Of a stretch of DNA of 64,000 bases, positions 47,475-59,745 are shown in pieces. Numbering within the stretch: position 1 is the first letter of the stretch; the number at the start of each line of letters is the position of its first letter. This DNA comes from Steromphala cineraria (taxonomy: Eukaryota; Mollusca; Gastropoda; Trochida; Trochidae). The position numbers were made by a program, and so were the translations under genes. The notes under the pieces are model-generated. The model was not told the origin of the DNA and did not search any database. It saw only the letters and a program-made list of their open reading frames with translations. The stretch is taken from contig OU744731.1 of assembly GCA_916613615.1 (NCBI GenBank), positions 57,914,289 through 57,978,288 on the forward strand, written 5' to 3'.

Positions 47475-49385
47475 TAATGAGTCAAGTGGTGGACTGTAAA
47501 CTAAAGTGATAACAATAGTTGGTGGATATTTGGTTGTGCACTTACGAATGCCTTTTGTGATTTAAATAAGCGTCCGTAAACTGTAATCATGATCTTGGAC
47601 ATAATCATGAAGTTATTCATGATTGCGTGAGATGCCAATTGGACTCGTTAGCTACCTGCAATACTTAAATGCATTCATGGTTTATTCATGACATCAGGTT
47701 ACCTTGTTTGCCTCAAGTCAAAGGTAGTGTTGGGCAAATGACATATACCCTTCAAGCATATAGAATTTGATAAGAAGTTCATCCATTTGCAAATTTTGCT
47801 ACAGTTAATGTGTTCAATTAATATATCGCCTACAATCATTTTCCATAGATGTTGTTTTGACATGAACTTTATCATGACCACTCAGGAATTACGTGGATCA
47901 ATGCATCAGAAGAATTCTCATTCATCGATTCCATGGTGTGTAAACAACTACATATTAAGGTATACATTTTGGACACATGAGTTCGATATTTGCGTGAACG
48001 TGCTTTCATGAAACACAGAAATGTCCAATGTCTACTTCTGGCAAAACACCTTTATGATAGTTAGGACTTAAGTTTAAGTTGATATTGTTGATATCGAAAA
48101 CTGATAATTGTAAGTTTTTGATTGCGATCTTCAATAATATCTTATAAATCATATGATCATCATATCATATGATAAAATCAGTGTTCATTAGATAGGTTTT
48201 CGTGGTAATCACTGTCAAAGTTATGAAAAGTTAGTTACTGGATAATGCATGTAGATTGAATGAGTTGTGTTGGGATTGCAATTCTGTAATTTGACAGTAA
48301 TGTGGCACTGATGAGTTCAAAAACATTTACATATTTACCCAAACTGTTTGTGGCAAATGGTCAAATTACCCTTTGGTGTAAATGTACCTGCAGTGCAAGA
48401 GAATTGTTTGAACTGCGACAAACTTTTGGAATAAAAGATAAAAAGTATCTAGGGATAACTCAAGGGACAAGCAGCAGTTTATTTGAAAACTTTTGATAAC
48501 TGGATATGTCAACTGAAATAGACAGTGTTTCAAGTTTCAAGAAAGAATATCAACGTTGTTCAATAAAAATACTCATTGAAAGAGAGGACTGTGAAAATCC
48601 AGCACAGAAAAACTTCATTTCAGATGTTACATTTATACGAAAATAGGTTTTAGTTAAGCCAATGTCAATGTTTAAACCATAAATGTGAAGCCTATTTATA
48701 AAAGCTACTAAACAAACTTTCCATTAGTACGATTTTGAAAAGACAAGTTGATGTGAAAGCTACCAAATCATTCAAAAGTTTGATTAAAAAAGTATTAGAT
48801 GAAAGTAATTATATTATTCTGTTTATTTGTTGCCCTAAAATATTGTCAACATTTTGGTAACATTAACATTTTACGACTCGGCAGCCCATGTTTTGCCTTC
48901 ACAACACACTACTTTGACATCGTATTTGCTTTGTAATATAACAATATGAAGTTTAATATTGTCGCATAAATATCACACTGCCATGTCGTTCACGGGCGGG
49001 TAATAGTCCAATATGCATCTGTAAGTGTTGCGGGCAAGGTAATGATGTAAGGTTGGAAATTGACATCGAAAATGACAAGCTTGACTTGTCTGTTCAGGAA
49101 GCCAAAGTAATATAAAGTAATGTCAGCAAAGTCTGAAATGCAAAATTATACGAAATTTGCTTTATGAATTTAAGGTGTCTTATGTCTGACATCATGTTTT
49201 TATTTGTCTTAATAACGCAGTCCTCTACAAACTGACTGTGTTGGTTGGATGAATCGTTGTCATGATAAGCCGTTCATAATTCTTGAAATAATATTTCCAG
49301 CCTATTCCTTATAAAAGATATGATTAAAATAATCCCCACAAGTGTTTGCCTTTTAGTCTTTATATTCACACATTATGACATATGT
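47475..49385. other. Intergenic, nothing recognised
   Basis: A short palindromic ATCATATGAT run lies at about 48150-48175. No supported gene. Confidence 0.5.
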
Positions 49386-49388
49386 AGT

Positions 49389-49485
49389 AAATAGTAACCT
49401 ATGCCGAGGTTGATACGGGTAATATCACCCCGAGGGAACCGAGGGGTTATAGTTCCCGTATCAACCGAGGCATAGGTTACTATTT
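49389..49485. repeat. Near-perfect palindrome, 31-base arms
   Basis: AAATAGTAACCTATGCCGAG with GTTGATACGGG (49389-49419) is complemented by CCCGTATCAACCGAGGCATA with GGTTACTATTT (49455-49485). The loop is CG-rich (CACCCCGAGGGAACCGAGGGG). Confidence 0.85.
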
Positions 49486-49822
49486 GCCATACACGCCGAG
49501 GAAAACATAGTTAAATTAATGTTTTAATCGTTGTTGGAACGCAGTAATGTCAAAATTAAAGGAATAATTGCCCATTTATCACATTTCGTCCAATACATTA
49601 TGAATGCAAGACAGAGTACACCCCACGAGCATAGCGTGGCAGCAAGAACAACTTATCCGTGTGCAATACTTTGCACGAGATTTACGAGTTCGTCTGTTGT
49701 CGTGAAGATCGCATTGTCCAATCAGCAAGCAATGTCGTGGTGACGTATGCGCCTGCGTGTAAATGCACGTGCTCTTATCATTTGACTTGACAAAGCGACG
49801 AGACAGCAAGGATAGTTTCAAG

Positions 49823-50801
49823 ATGGCCAACACGTGCTTGTCGGAGTACTCTTACAGCGAAGAAAACTTAATGGATAATATTTTTCGAGAGCCCAGCTCA
49901 AGAAAACGCTACAGTAACTACATACGTCCAATAAAGGAACAATTTTCGGATATTTGCTGTTGGAGCGCAAGTGTGTGAACGGTGGAATGTGCCGGACTAT
50001 CCATAATCAACGCATATTTTATTATTCACTGGATTATATTGTCATTTTTGTGTTACGATGCAGTTGGGCATTCTTTGAATGTTAATGGATCAGCGACACG
50101 TCTTTTCCAGACAGAAACACATCTGCAGCTTGTGTACACGGATTATCCATGTTGAATGAAGGTAAGGGATATGTTAGTCCAACTGCATATTTCTTTCAAT
50201 GAGTGCAAGTTTTTAATACTAGCATTACATGAACCATTAGTTCACCTGTCAAAGTCTTAAAACATGGTTGGCATGAGCTATTGTTTGTACTCATTGTTGA
50301 AATCAACATTTCTGTTTCGAAATCGGTGTGCTGAGATTGACGGAATTGCTACTGTGTTCCTAAATAAGTGTTCATGATTAAAGATATATTGGCATTAATG
50401 CAAAAGAAACATTTGAGCGTTGAGTATAAACTTTTTAACATTTTAATATAATGATGTAAATTAAGTGGAATTATATTTTTCTTACAGGTAACAAGTGGAT
50501 TAAAAACATCAGGGATTTACAGGACAGCATCTACCGAATTACGAAGATCACCCCGTACCTGCACACAAACCGAAATCACGCCTCTGACAGAAGGTTTCAG
50601 GAACTAATAAAGGAGTTGACAATGTACCGTTTTCATGAAAGAATAAAAAAATTGAAAGCTTGTCATGTACTTCATACGAAACCATTGATAAAATCGTCAC
50701 CCACAGTCGATACTGATCATATTGACCTAGGGAGTTATGAGATATCTAACCTTTATGCCATCTTTCGACCCCATATCATTTATACGGAGGTGTTTTTTTA
50801 A
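49823..50801 (+). CDS. Candidate three-exon gene, unrecognised product of about 170 aa
   Basis: Exon 1 49823-49970 (ATG in AAGATGG context; an in-frame ATG at 49763 is an alternative), exon 2 50111-50161 (acceptor TCTTTTCCAG, donor GAAG|GTAAGG) and exon 3 50488-50801 (acceptor TTTTTCTTACAG). The phases fit exactly (1, then 1), and the frame that joins all three is the only stop-free one in exon 2. The product begins MANTCLSEYSYSEENLMDN, contains a basic helical-looking middle (KWIKNIRDLQDSIYRITKI, then RRFQELIKELTMYRFHERIK), and has no signal peptide or recognised domain. The last 26 codons run into a foldback element (50724-50974), so the native 3' end is probably lost or replaced. It could be a host gene fragment or the cargo of a larger foldback element. 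The exon 1 donor (CAA|GTGTGT) is weak. Confidence 0.4.
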
Positions 50802-50974
50802 ATATTACTAGAGGCGAAGACGAGAGTAATATTTAAAAAACACCGACGTGTTTTAACCGAGGGAGGATACTGAAAGTCGAGGCGAAGCCGAGATTTTCAG
50901 TATCCGGACGAGGATATGATTTAGCTAAATGTATGACGTCACGAAAGGTTGGATATCTCATAACTCCCAAGGTC
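50724..50974. repeat. Composite foldback element with internal palindromes
   Basis: The outer arms are GACCTAGGGAGTTATGAGAT (50724) and ATCTCATAACTCCCAAGGTC (ending 50974). Inside are two further palindromes: GGTGTTTTTTTAAATATTACT/AGTAATATTTAAAAAACACC around GAGGCGAAGACGAG, and GGATACTGAAAGTC/GATTTTCAGTATCC around GAGGCGAAGCCGA. Confidence 0.8.
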
Positions 50975-50979
50975 ATTGG

Positions 50980-51945
50980 CAAGGTCTGATATCAAATAAT
51001 GCCCTAGGGCGATATGGATGAACAACCGATGATGACGTCATAAGAGGTTGATATGAGAATGAACCAATGATAAGGGAATGGGACCATATCATCCCTAGGT
51101 GTGTATATTATAATCACATACATATTCTCAATTTTCATCTGTTTGTGATGTCATTCTTATAATGGAATACAGAATGTTAACAAATGTTGTTTTAATTTAA
51201 TTAAAGATAAAAGGAAATATTTTCATCTGCGTAGTTCATTTCCGACAGCAAGGTGAGCCTGTCCATCAAAATCCTTCAAAACGATTAGATTGAGTTAAGA
51301 TGGTTATTTGCATAGTGAGATAAAGACGTCAGTACATGGAATATGATATTGGAAATCAATGACCTGGCTTGTCCCTCCCAGAAAGTCATGTCACCATGTG
51401 ATGAAGATAAACTAGAATACATACAGGTGTAACGTTTTTACACGTTAGAATTCTCTACAACAAAACAGACTATTTGTAATGTACCCGTGAGATTTTTGGC
51501 GGGAGAGTATACTGATTATTTTATGTTAATTGAAACCAAATGACATAACAATAATGAGGTAACCTTATTCCAATTGAAATTTTAATTCATCAAAACCGTA
51601 ACCTCAGGATGAATTCAATGAGGTACAATAACAACGAAGTATCATTTTAATGCATTATATAAATTTTATAACATAAGGATAACAAGGACATATCAAATTG
51701 TCACAAGTTTATGCGAACAGAATTTGCATATTAATGTACAATTAAATTGTTAGAAGCTATTTCAGATATTAATCTCTGGTCAATTAATCCTGAAAAGGAC
51801 CCAATTCTTGTGCGAACACCAAGCAATAAAATTGATTAGATTTGAGATAAAAGACCCGTCTTGACTGAATAAATGCATATTAAGAAACAATGCAAATGTT
51901 CTAGCGGAAACTTTCATATATGTTGGTGTTGACACAGATAATAGC
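50980..51945. other. Intergenic, nothing recognised
   Basis: No supported feature. Confidence 0.5.
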
Positions 51946-52201
51946 TTTTTTTGCTAAACAACTCTGTTTATCAGTAGCCGAAATAAATCTCATGGTATGT
52001 CAATTCCTAGGCAGTTTGAGAAGTTTGAGTTTGAGAAGGTAACTAAAGCAATACGATCGTCAGGTTCATGAGTGCTAACAAATAAAGATACGTCGTTTGA
52101 AAGCCTTTGAGATTGCCTCTATTTGTTTACGTTCACAGTAAACGCGTTTCCATTTGTGTGGCTGTTATCACCCCATAACAGCTGACAAGTGAGAGATTTA
52201 T

Positions 52202-52278
52202 CGCTCAATACAACTCTTGTTTGAATCGTGGTTCTCCGAGGCGTAGCTTAGCGATTTAAACAGGAGGTGTATTGAGTG
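52202..52278. repeat. Palindrome with CG-rich loop
   Basis: CGCTCAATACAACTCTTGTT and its following bases (52202-52228) pair with CGATTTAAACAGGAGGTGTA and its following bases (52252-52278). The loop is TCCGAGGCGTAGCTTAG. It lies in a stretch absent from duplication copy 2. Confidence 0.75.
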
Positions 52279-54127
52279 AAGCACCGAGGAAAGTGCAGGT
52301 ATATCTGACTTGCACCCCACTCCGGTCGATTTATATTCGACGAAACAATATTTTCCATCCTCCTCTATGTATATACGTCTTGTTACTCGATCAATAGAAT
52401 ATTAACAATACTCTTCTAATTGCGGTTTAAACAACATAAGCTAACTTAATTTTATTTTAAATCGGCTTGTATACGAAAAACAACAACATATACATAACAC
52501 AATCGTGTATCAATCCTCGACAGAGTCGCTGCTTAGCAACATAAAGGTTCCGGGTTCGATTCCCAACATCGTTGTTTACAATTCTCCAAAAAAATGAAAT
52601 TCCAAATTTTACAATTCTGTTTATTTGCCAAAGTTGAAGATGTCTTCATCTGACTAAGCCTAGATGTACCAAGAAATGTAGGTGTATTAGAAAAGTAGAT
52701 GTGCATCGGTCAATACACCTAAAATAAGGACAAAGAAAGTAGAACTGTATGGGTCAAGTTAGAACAAAGGAAACCATAGAAACGAGACCGAAAGTCGGGT
52801 ATAATGTTACTTAGAGCCCTCAAACAAATGTGTCGCAACATGTCATTCTTACAGGGTTTTCATTTAAGACATCAATCATTACAATAACCTCACACAGCAT
52901 CAGTCCTGAATGTATCATGAGTGCATGAGATGGAAATGTTATTTTGAGAAAACAAAAGCATAGTAGAAAAAGAGACTTTTATACTTTAAAAACATAATTA
53001 TAAAATGTTTACCACGTTGATAATAGTCGAGCATATGCTCATTAACCCCCATTTTTCGTCTTAAAGACACTTTATTTATAAAACTACCCCGGCCTTATGC
53101 CAGCTTAATTAAAGTGTTTACACGATGCTTTTTCTATTTCATCTGTTATTCGATAAACGTTTTGGGACGTGATCGCACATTTATGCATTGTTCAGTTGAA
53201 CCGTTTGTCCCATTCTGTCTGTGACATCCTATTTTCTTTATGTCATTTTGAGTATTGTGTTTTTATATGAATTTGTTGAAAATAACAATATAATATTGTG
53301 TTTTCAGCTGGGATATTATTGACTGCATGTACATGTGTATGTACACTATTTCTTTCTAATACATTTAACTACATAACATTTGGTACCTCTTCAAATTAAG
53401 TCAAAACATCACTGTTCTATTCAACCGCATGAACTTAGATCAAACTAACTCCTTGACAATGAAGCACATCATAAACTTCATGTCAGTGCATGAAGTTCGA
53501 TGGGAAGTTAATTACGCAAACGAGAATAGAGAATCAATTTCCGTTTTCGAGCTGAGATTATGACATTCTTGAAAGATAAAGTGGACTCCTTGACAGGTAC
53601 ATCATTCACAGACGATGATGTGGGTCTTCTCTTTGACGAAATAAAAATTAGAGAAAAATATTCTACTAGAACTGAAAGCACATTTGTTTCATTTCCTCGT
53701 TTTCTAACATGTATTTGATATTTCTTTTGGATAAAAAAGTCTTAATCTATCACAAAGAAATGTTCCCACAGACAAAGTCAAATTGAAAGGACTTTGAGTC
53801 GAAACATGAATATTTGAAAAATGTTAAACCCATCGAAAATGCAACTATAAAAATTATATAAGATATAATAAAACACTTTAACTAAAAAACTGTTTAGTTA
53901 TGGTTCAATTAAATTATCCGAATACAACCATTAATTAATTAACTTAGTAATGCCTCAACATTGTATCATTTACATATTTCGTCTTCCTTGTTTTTTGAAT
54001 GCATTATTGTTGTTAAAAGAAATAAATTTACTATAATATGATTTATAATTCTCCCTATATCAAATTTATTCATCTGCATCTGCTTCTCTGGCAACTGTGT
54101 CATACACTTAATAATAAGTTACAAATA

Positions 54128-54661
54128 CAGTCGAACTTGTCTATAAAGGCCACCCAGGGGAACGACCAAATGTGGCCTTTATATGGAGGTGGCCTTTCTA
54201 GAGAGGTTCGGGTGACCTCCTACTCAAAGATAACTAACAAGTATTCTGATACCATACCAGACGGGGCATTGTCAATAAATAGCAAAATCTTGCGACCTTG
54301 CACTGTTTCCTCTATTCGACTTCTCAATCACATCCACTTTTTGATCAAGAGTTAACGCATTACGATGCTTGGGAGGCATATTGAACAATGAATTAAAACG
54401 TACCTGCATTGACCTTTATTGAAACGATTTACATTGCCACGCTCTAATGACACAAACGAATTGTCCCATGAATTGTCAAACTAACAAGCTTGCATACTCA
54501 CCCTATTGTGTTATCGAGTGAGATGGGCATTTCACTTAATTAATTACAACCACACGCCCGCTGATTGACACTGACAAGGCTGTTAGGCCGTGAGCGATCA
54601 AGCGTATTTCCCGGTCACGTGACAGTCACATGATTGCAAATGGCCGCTACAGACAACTAAC
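54128..54661 (-). mobile_element. pogo/Tigger (Tc1-mariner) transposon, internally deleted
   Basis: The left end CAGTCGAACTTGTCTATAAA with GGCCACCC follows a TA. The right end, as complement, carries TTGTCTGTAGCGGCCA next to another TA. Subterminal copies of GTGGCCTTTATA and GAGGTGGCCTTTCTAGAGAG are present. The element lies within sequence missing from duplication copy 2, and contains the transposase N-terminal fragment at 54272-54379. Confidence 0.7.
54272..54379 (-). pseudogene. pogo/Tigger transposase, N-terminal fragment
   Basis: A 35-codon frame reads MPPKHRNALTLDQKVDVIEK, then SNRGNSARSQDFAIY and a stop. Lys/Arg-rich MPPK followed by LTLDQKVDVIE is the start of the CENP-B-like helix-turn-helix of pogo-class transposases (family knowledge). 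The rest, including the DDE domain, is absent; no downstream segment was recognised. Confidence 0.75.
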
Positions 54662-54832
54662 TACCTAACTAAGCGTTATGCTTATATCATAATCTAAACT
54701 TATCTGTTATCTTTACCGCTTTTTTATATGAGGAGTAAAGACAACCCGAGTGACAAATCAGCAAATAAGAATAAATTATCTATTTGATGACATTTCTACA
54801 TATTTCGATAAAGTTAATCTTTTATCCCCCGC

Positions 54833-55600
54833 AACAACGAAGTTGCGGGCGGTATTAAAATGGGTACCGTCCGTCCGTCCATAACACTTTGTGTCCGGCT
54901 CATAACTTTGTAACTAATCAACCATTTCAATTTAAATTCGTCATAGAAATGAAGAAACATGTAATAATGTGTCATGAGTAACAATTTTCTGAAAATCTAC
55001 ATAAAATATTAGGATTTTGGAGAAAAAGTGGTAAATATGTAAGAAATTTGTTACAAGTCCCGTCCAGTTCACAACTTCTAAACTAATCATCACATATTGA
55101 TCAAATTTGATATAGAGAAACATAATTACCTGAAGGTGTGTCATGAAGAACAATTTTGAAAATATTTTTATAAAATGTTGCCTTTTTTGGCCAAAAATGA
55201 GGACTCTGTTGGAAAACTGTTACAAGTCCTGTCCGGCCCACAACTTCTAATCTAATAATTAGATATTGATTAATTTTGAAATGAAGATATATAATCATCT
55301 GAAGGTGTGTCATGAAGAACAATTTTGAAAATATGTTTGTTTTCATATGATCGAATTGATCTTGGAGATCCAAATACATACTTTTTTTGTTTGATTTTAA
55401 TTTTGTCATGTTACTCAAACTATGTCCAACAGTGAACATAAAGTTGGTATCATAAAGTTTTTTGATAAGAACAGTTTCCTTCATATCTTTGAAATTTTTT
55501 GTTATTTTGTGCGACAAAAATAAGTCAGCAATTTGAGGGAAAACCTATATATGTTGTGCAATTTGCGGGGGATAAAGCTCGACCATGTCAGCTGCTTGTT
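54833..55600 (+). mobile_element. (CGTC)n-containing non-autonomous element (family ii)
   Basis: 5' head TATCCCCCGCAAC with a CCCGCAAC/GTTGCGGG hairpin, then GTACCGTCCGTCCGTCC. About three diverged units of 169 bp follow (GTTACAAGTCC(C/T)GTCC at about 55050 and 55219; GGTGTGTCATGAAGAACAAT at about 55135 and 55304). At the 3' end come GTCAGCTGCTTGTT and, before it, the inverse head TTGCGGGGGATA. Duplication copy 2 lacks it (ATCCTCTTATTTTCGAAACA), which marks an insertion between T residues. Confidence 0.85.
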
Positions 55601-56249
55601 TTTCTAAACATGTCAATGCTAATCATGTATTGGGATGGATTATACAGTAAGAAATCTTATCTGTGAACCTGAATATGGACTAACTTTATCCTACGATTTT
55701 GAAATGAAAATGATATTATGTCTTTCCAGAATAAATGAAGTGACTGATGTAGGTAATAAATACTTATCAGAATTTCAGTCTGACTGACTAAGTGGATATA
55801 TTATGTCGACAGTCAGCGATTCACGTTTAGAGATGATATATTTGTCCCTGAAAATAAAGTATTTTTATGCATAGGTTTGCCAGCCACATATAATCATATT
55901 ATTGCCATATTACACCACATTTGATCTATCCCCAGAAATTTCTTCAGTTGGTTGTATTGCAGACAGATCATGCTTGTCAGGATTGGTTCAAATGTCTTCA
56001 TAAGCAACTCCTTATAAAATATTAGTCATTGATTTCACATAATAAAGAAAATTCTATATCCGCGGTCGCTTTTTTATAATGTGTACTTTCAAATCATCAC
56101 CATTAATCTTTGGTGAATTCAGTGGCATAACCATAAACTGCTCTTGCGAAAGATGCCATACATTAGCTTGATTAAATCAATTGTTAGAGAGTTTTGGTTT
56201 ATACATTTATTGTTTCAAGGATTACAACACATTTTAGGGATTCTTGTCG

Positions 56250-56350
56250 CGGTCTCATTGAGCTGCCGGACTTTGGATATAGCCAATCAAATCATTTCTC
56301 ATCGAAATGTTATCGAAAAGGTGGCGAGAATATGATTTGATTGGCTATAT
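56250..56350. repeat. Repeat P, copy 2, as palindrome
   Basis: ATATAGCCAATCAAATCAT (56277-56295) pairs with ATGATTTGATTGGCTATAT (56332-56350). The central part GTTATCGAAAAGGTGGCGAG matches 27914-27933. Confidence 0.7.
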
Positions 56351-56399
56351 CACAATCTCATGATTGTATGTCTACTTCATTTCAGTATGCATTGTTATT

Positions 56400-58530
56400 T
56401 ACCTGCTATCTAGTAATTTGTGTAGTTTGCCTGAAGTCCCTTTTTAGTAATACCAGTGTAAACCCTGTGAGCTGATAGTTTTGTAGTTATGTGACGAAAG
56501 GTTAATGATAAGAACACATGAGATAGTGTCAGATTCTCATTAAACACTCATTAGACCTAATCCTTCGGACTATAATTTCAAACTTTCTACATTGTTATAA
56601 GTATGTTTTAATTACTCATCTGGAATCAATGGAAGACTTTCTAAACATCATGGTCTGTCTCTTGCAGAACACATAAGATTAACTCCTTAAAACTGAATTA
56701 ATCTACCTACTGGAATTGTCTAAAGCTATACTTCCCTAGCTTATACAATCTTTAAAAATATTTTTAAAAACATGTAATCAGTATTGAATAAGATTCCGAA
56801 AGCAAATAAACAAATTCACGATCACGTGTGTTTATAGTAAATATTTACCGGAAAAGTCTTCAATCTTTGCAGAATATAAGCAGTGTGTATCCTGTTTGAA
56901 GATAATATATTGTCTTGATTTGAATCAGTATTGTAACATTTACAACTCTAAATATCGAATGAAGACCTTTTCATGTATATATGAAGTTCATCATTTTGAA
57001 TGTGCAATAAAAATATTTATATGATGATACGCAGGGGAATCTCTAGGGTCAATATACTTAACTTTTGTATTTATAATGACAAGGTACAAGAGTCAAATCC
57101 AATAACTTCTTGGTTTGATGTTAATGAGATCCAACAAATAACGGATTAAGTTCGGTCTCTATCAGTTTTATGATGAAGTATGGGGTTCTAACGGCTTAGT
57201 TGAATCATATGTATGCAACGATCTTGACCTCAATCATGTGGTGAGGAGCATCCTACAGTAAGATTGAACCTGGCGGGGTCATCGATTTCCAATATGATAT
57301 TGCATGAACTGAGTCTTTATCCCATAAAGCAAGTTACCTACTCAACACATTTCACATTTGCAGATTATCGATCAAGCTCTGTGTTACAACCCTTCCCATT
57401 CATTTTGAAATTAAGCATAGTTATGAATATTACCCATACGGGCGAGGACACACGAGTGGATATATTTTTGATATCCGCACATGTGCTTTTTAGTGATTCT
57501 CAACGTTGATTGGTCGGTTCCGAAGAGAATGAAAGACGATTGGTCGACGGAACTATTTTCAAGTTTCATTGATAAATCGAACGTGTCGAACGTATGTCGA
57601 TTAGGTTAAAAATAAAATCGTAGAACGATGAATATTACTGTACATCATATAACTTACAGGTTGATATTTAAACGCAGTATTATTTGAAACTATTCATCTA
57701 CGTGTTAAGTTTCATTGTGATCTCAAGATTGTGCTTTTTCCAAAGGTACGGTAAGCGCTGTCTGTTTGTAAACAAACATGGCTGCCATCGAAAATTCATG
57801 AAATCTATCCAAGCACAAGAATTTCACTGATCCATTAGTAATTATTAACACATAAAAACCACAGGGACTCAAATTAAATACATACATTCATGAAAGCAAT
57901 AACTTTTACAAATCAACATACTCATAGTTGATCAGCCCTGGGAACAATCCTACCGTGATTACAGGCCGATTAGAGTCATCGTTCTTGACACTTGCTACGT
58001 GAATGAAAGTAACGTCGAAAGAAACAAATGTTGTTCAAACTTCAGATTATTTGATTATCCTGACATACAGACTTGTTTTGGTGCATTCTTTGAAAGTTTC
58101 TCTTAAAGATATTGCCATTTTTATCAAGTATAGTTTAAACAAATTGACAGGTTTTTTACATTTTCGTTACAACATTGTGCCGTCAACAACACATCACAGT
58201 GGTAGAACGGCGTGACGATCGGCTGATTCAAATACTTATTATCTTTATCAAATAATGTTGTTTGTTAAGAGTTTTATGTGTGTAAATTTGTTCAATGTTG
58301 AATAGTGTATTATATCATTCAGGGACATTATTTTCGTCATTTTCGTATTGTTTTGAAACTGAACTAGATTCCGATGCGTTGTTGACTAATTCACTCTGGA
58401 GATGTTCGGTTGGACACGCGTATGAATACTGATCAGCTGATTGGTATCACTTACTACAGCATTACTACGATATCTCAATCGCATCTTTTCAGTCGTTTTT
58501 TAATCATATTTCATTACAAATGTGTAATAT
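56400..58530. other. Intergenic; one short repeat shared downstream
   Basis: ACAACC(C/T)TTCCCATT, then TTTGAAATTAA and CATAGTTATGA, at about 57387 recurs at about 58743. No supported gene. Confidence 0.5.
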
Positions 58531-58532
58531 AT

Positions 58533-58675
58533 AGAATAACCAACTCGGTACGAGTGATTACGGGATATCTGCCCTCGTCAAAATAATGTTCAGTCGCTCG
58601 CCAAGGCTCGCGACTGTGAACATTATTTCGACTCGGGCAGATATCCCGTAATCACTCGTACCTCGTTGGTTATTC
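58533..58675. repeat. Long near-perfect palindrome, about 65-base arms
   Basis: The left arm runs from AGAATAACCAACTCGGTACG to ATAATGTTCAGTCG and the right arm from CGACTGTGAACATTATTTCG to GTACCTCGTTGGTTATTCT. The loop is CTCGCCAAGGCTCG. It belongs to the same structural class as 49389-49485 and 50724-50974. Confidence 0.85.
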
Positions 58676-58682
58676 TCTAATT

Positions 58683-58830
58683 ATTATATGTTTGATTTGG
58701 AAGTTACTACGTATCGATCATATAACAATTGATAATCGTAACTACAACCTTTCCCATTAATTTGAAATTAACCATAGTTATGATTATCATATGTTTGATT
58801 GGGAAGTTAATACAGATTGGCCAAGATAAC
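58683..58830 (+). repeat. Tandem duplication of about 102 bp
   Basis: ATATGTTTGATTTGGAAGTTACTAC (about 58686) is repeated as ATATGTTTGATTGGGAAGTTAATAC (about 58788), each followed by diverged similar sequence. Confidence 0.6.
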
Positions 58831-58834
58831 ACTT

Positions 58835-59740
58835 GATGATCGAAGATGTAAAAATGTCGCAACCCTTCTCGATATGGTGACCTGCAGCTTTTCCTCTTCC
58901 TATACGTGTTGTCCTCCCTGAAGAACACTTATACTGGTTGACTCCTGTGGTAAAGCTACATTGGCTCCGCTGTGAACATCATGTCAATTCAAACAGGGTC
59001 GTGTTCAGTTAAGCATTTCATTAGTGACGGGAGGAAAGTATATCGTAACATGAATTTGCTCTGCCAGCAGACTGAAGGCATGATGTTGATGTTGACAATG
59101 AAGATTATTTGAACTAAAGAACAGTCACCATTGTTGAAAGGCAAAGGACAGTGTTAAGACTACATTCCGTTTCGAAGCCTTTGATAATGCTGTATTTGAT
59201 AAGATGGATTTTCCCCTCAATACTGACGTATAAATATCTGTATTTGTAACCCCCTTCTTAATGTGTTAGTAACTACAACATTTAATATCTGAACAAATAA
59301 TATTATAATTGTCATTGTATTTAACTGCTTGAGTTTTCTCATTTTTTATCAACCCATCGATGTCGCTGTAAGATAGCAACTAGCTTGGCATCAACTGGAA
59401 ATAGGACTCAAAGTAATTGCTCTGGCTCTATGTGATGAATGTTAGCACTGATGGGGTCTCTGTGTCAAGGGTTCCTGCAAACCGAGTGGAAACAATTGTC
59501 ACTGGAACATCCAAACTAATTGGCTCTGCTGTGAATGTCGTCTTCATTTACACATTTGATAAGTGACAGTTGTAGAATGTATTGGTAAATTAAGTTCCTC
59601 TGCCAATTGGCTCAAATGATATGGTCATATTTTAAATGAGAACAAATTAAAAACTTTTAAAAACGTCTCACTTTTTTCAACACACTAATCTACACTTGTT
59701 GAAGCCCTCTTTTACATTAATTTGGACTTTTTTGCCGAAA
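58835..59740. other. Intergenic, nothing recognised
   Basis: No supported feature. Confidence 0.5.
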
Positions 59741-59745
59741 TGCTT

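Larger units (their letters stand above)
51951..56400 (+). repeat. Segmental duplication, copy 1
   Basis: Collinear blocks shared with 60837-63725 include AAACAACTCTGTTTATCA, AACAAATAAAGATACGTCGT, CATCAGTCCTGAATGTATCA, GAGCTGAGATTATGA with TTGAAAGATAAAGT, GAGTGACAAATCAGCAAA, AACATGTCAATGCTAATCAT and TTTGTCCCTGAAAATAAAG, all in the same order. Copy 1 is longer because of later insertions (52190-52790, 54128-54661, 54833-55600, 56250-56350). No coding exon was recognised in the shared blocks. Confidence 0.85.

Noticed and set aside
52503..52570. Possible tRNA-like segment with GGTTCGATTCC
   Set aside because: Only a B-box-like word; no convincing A box, stems or second copy in the window.
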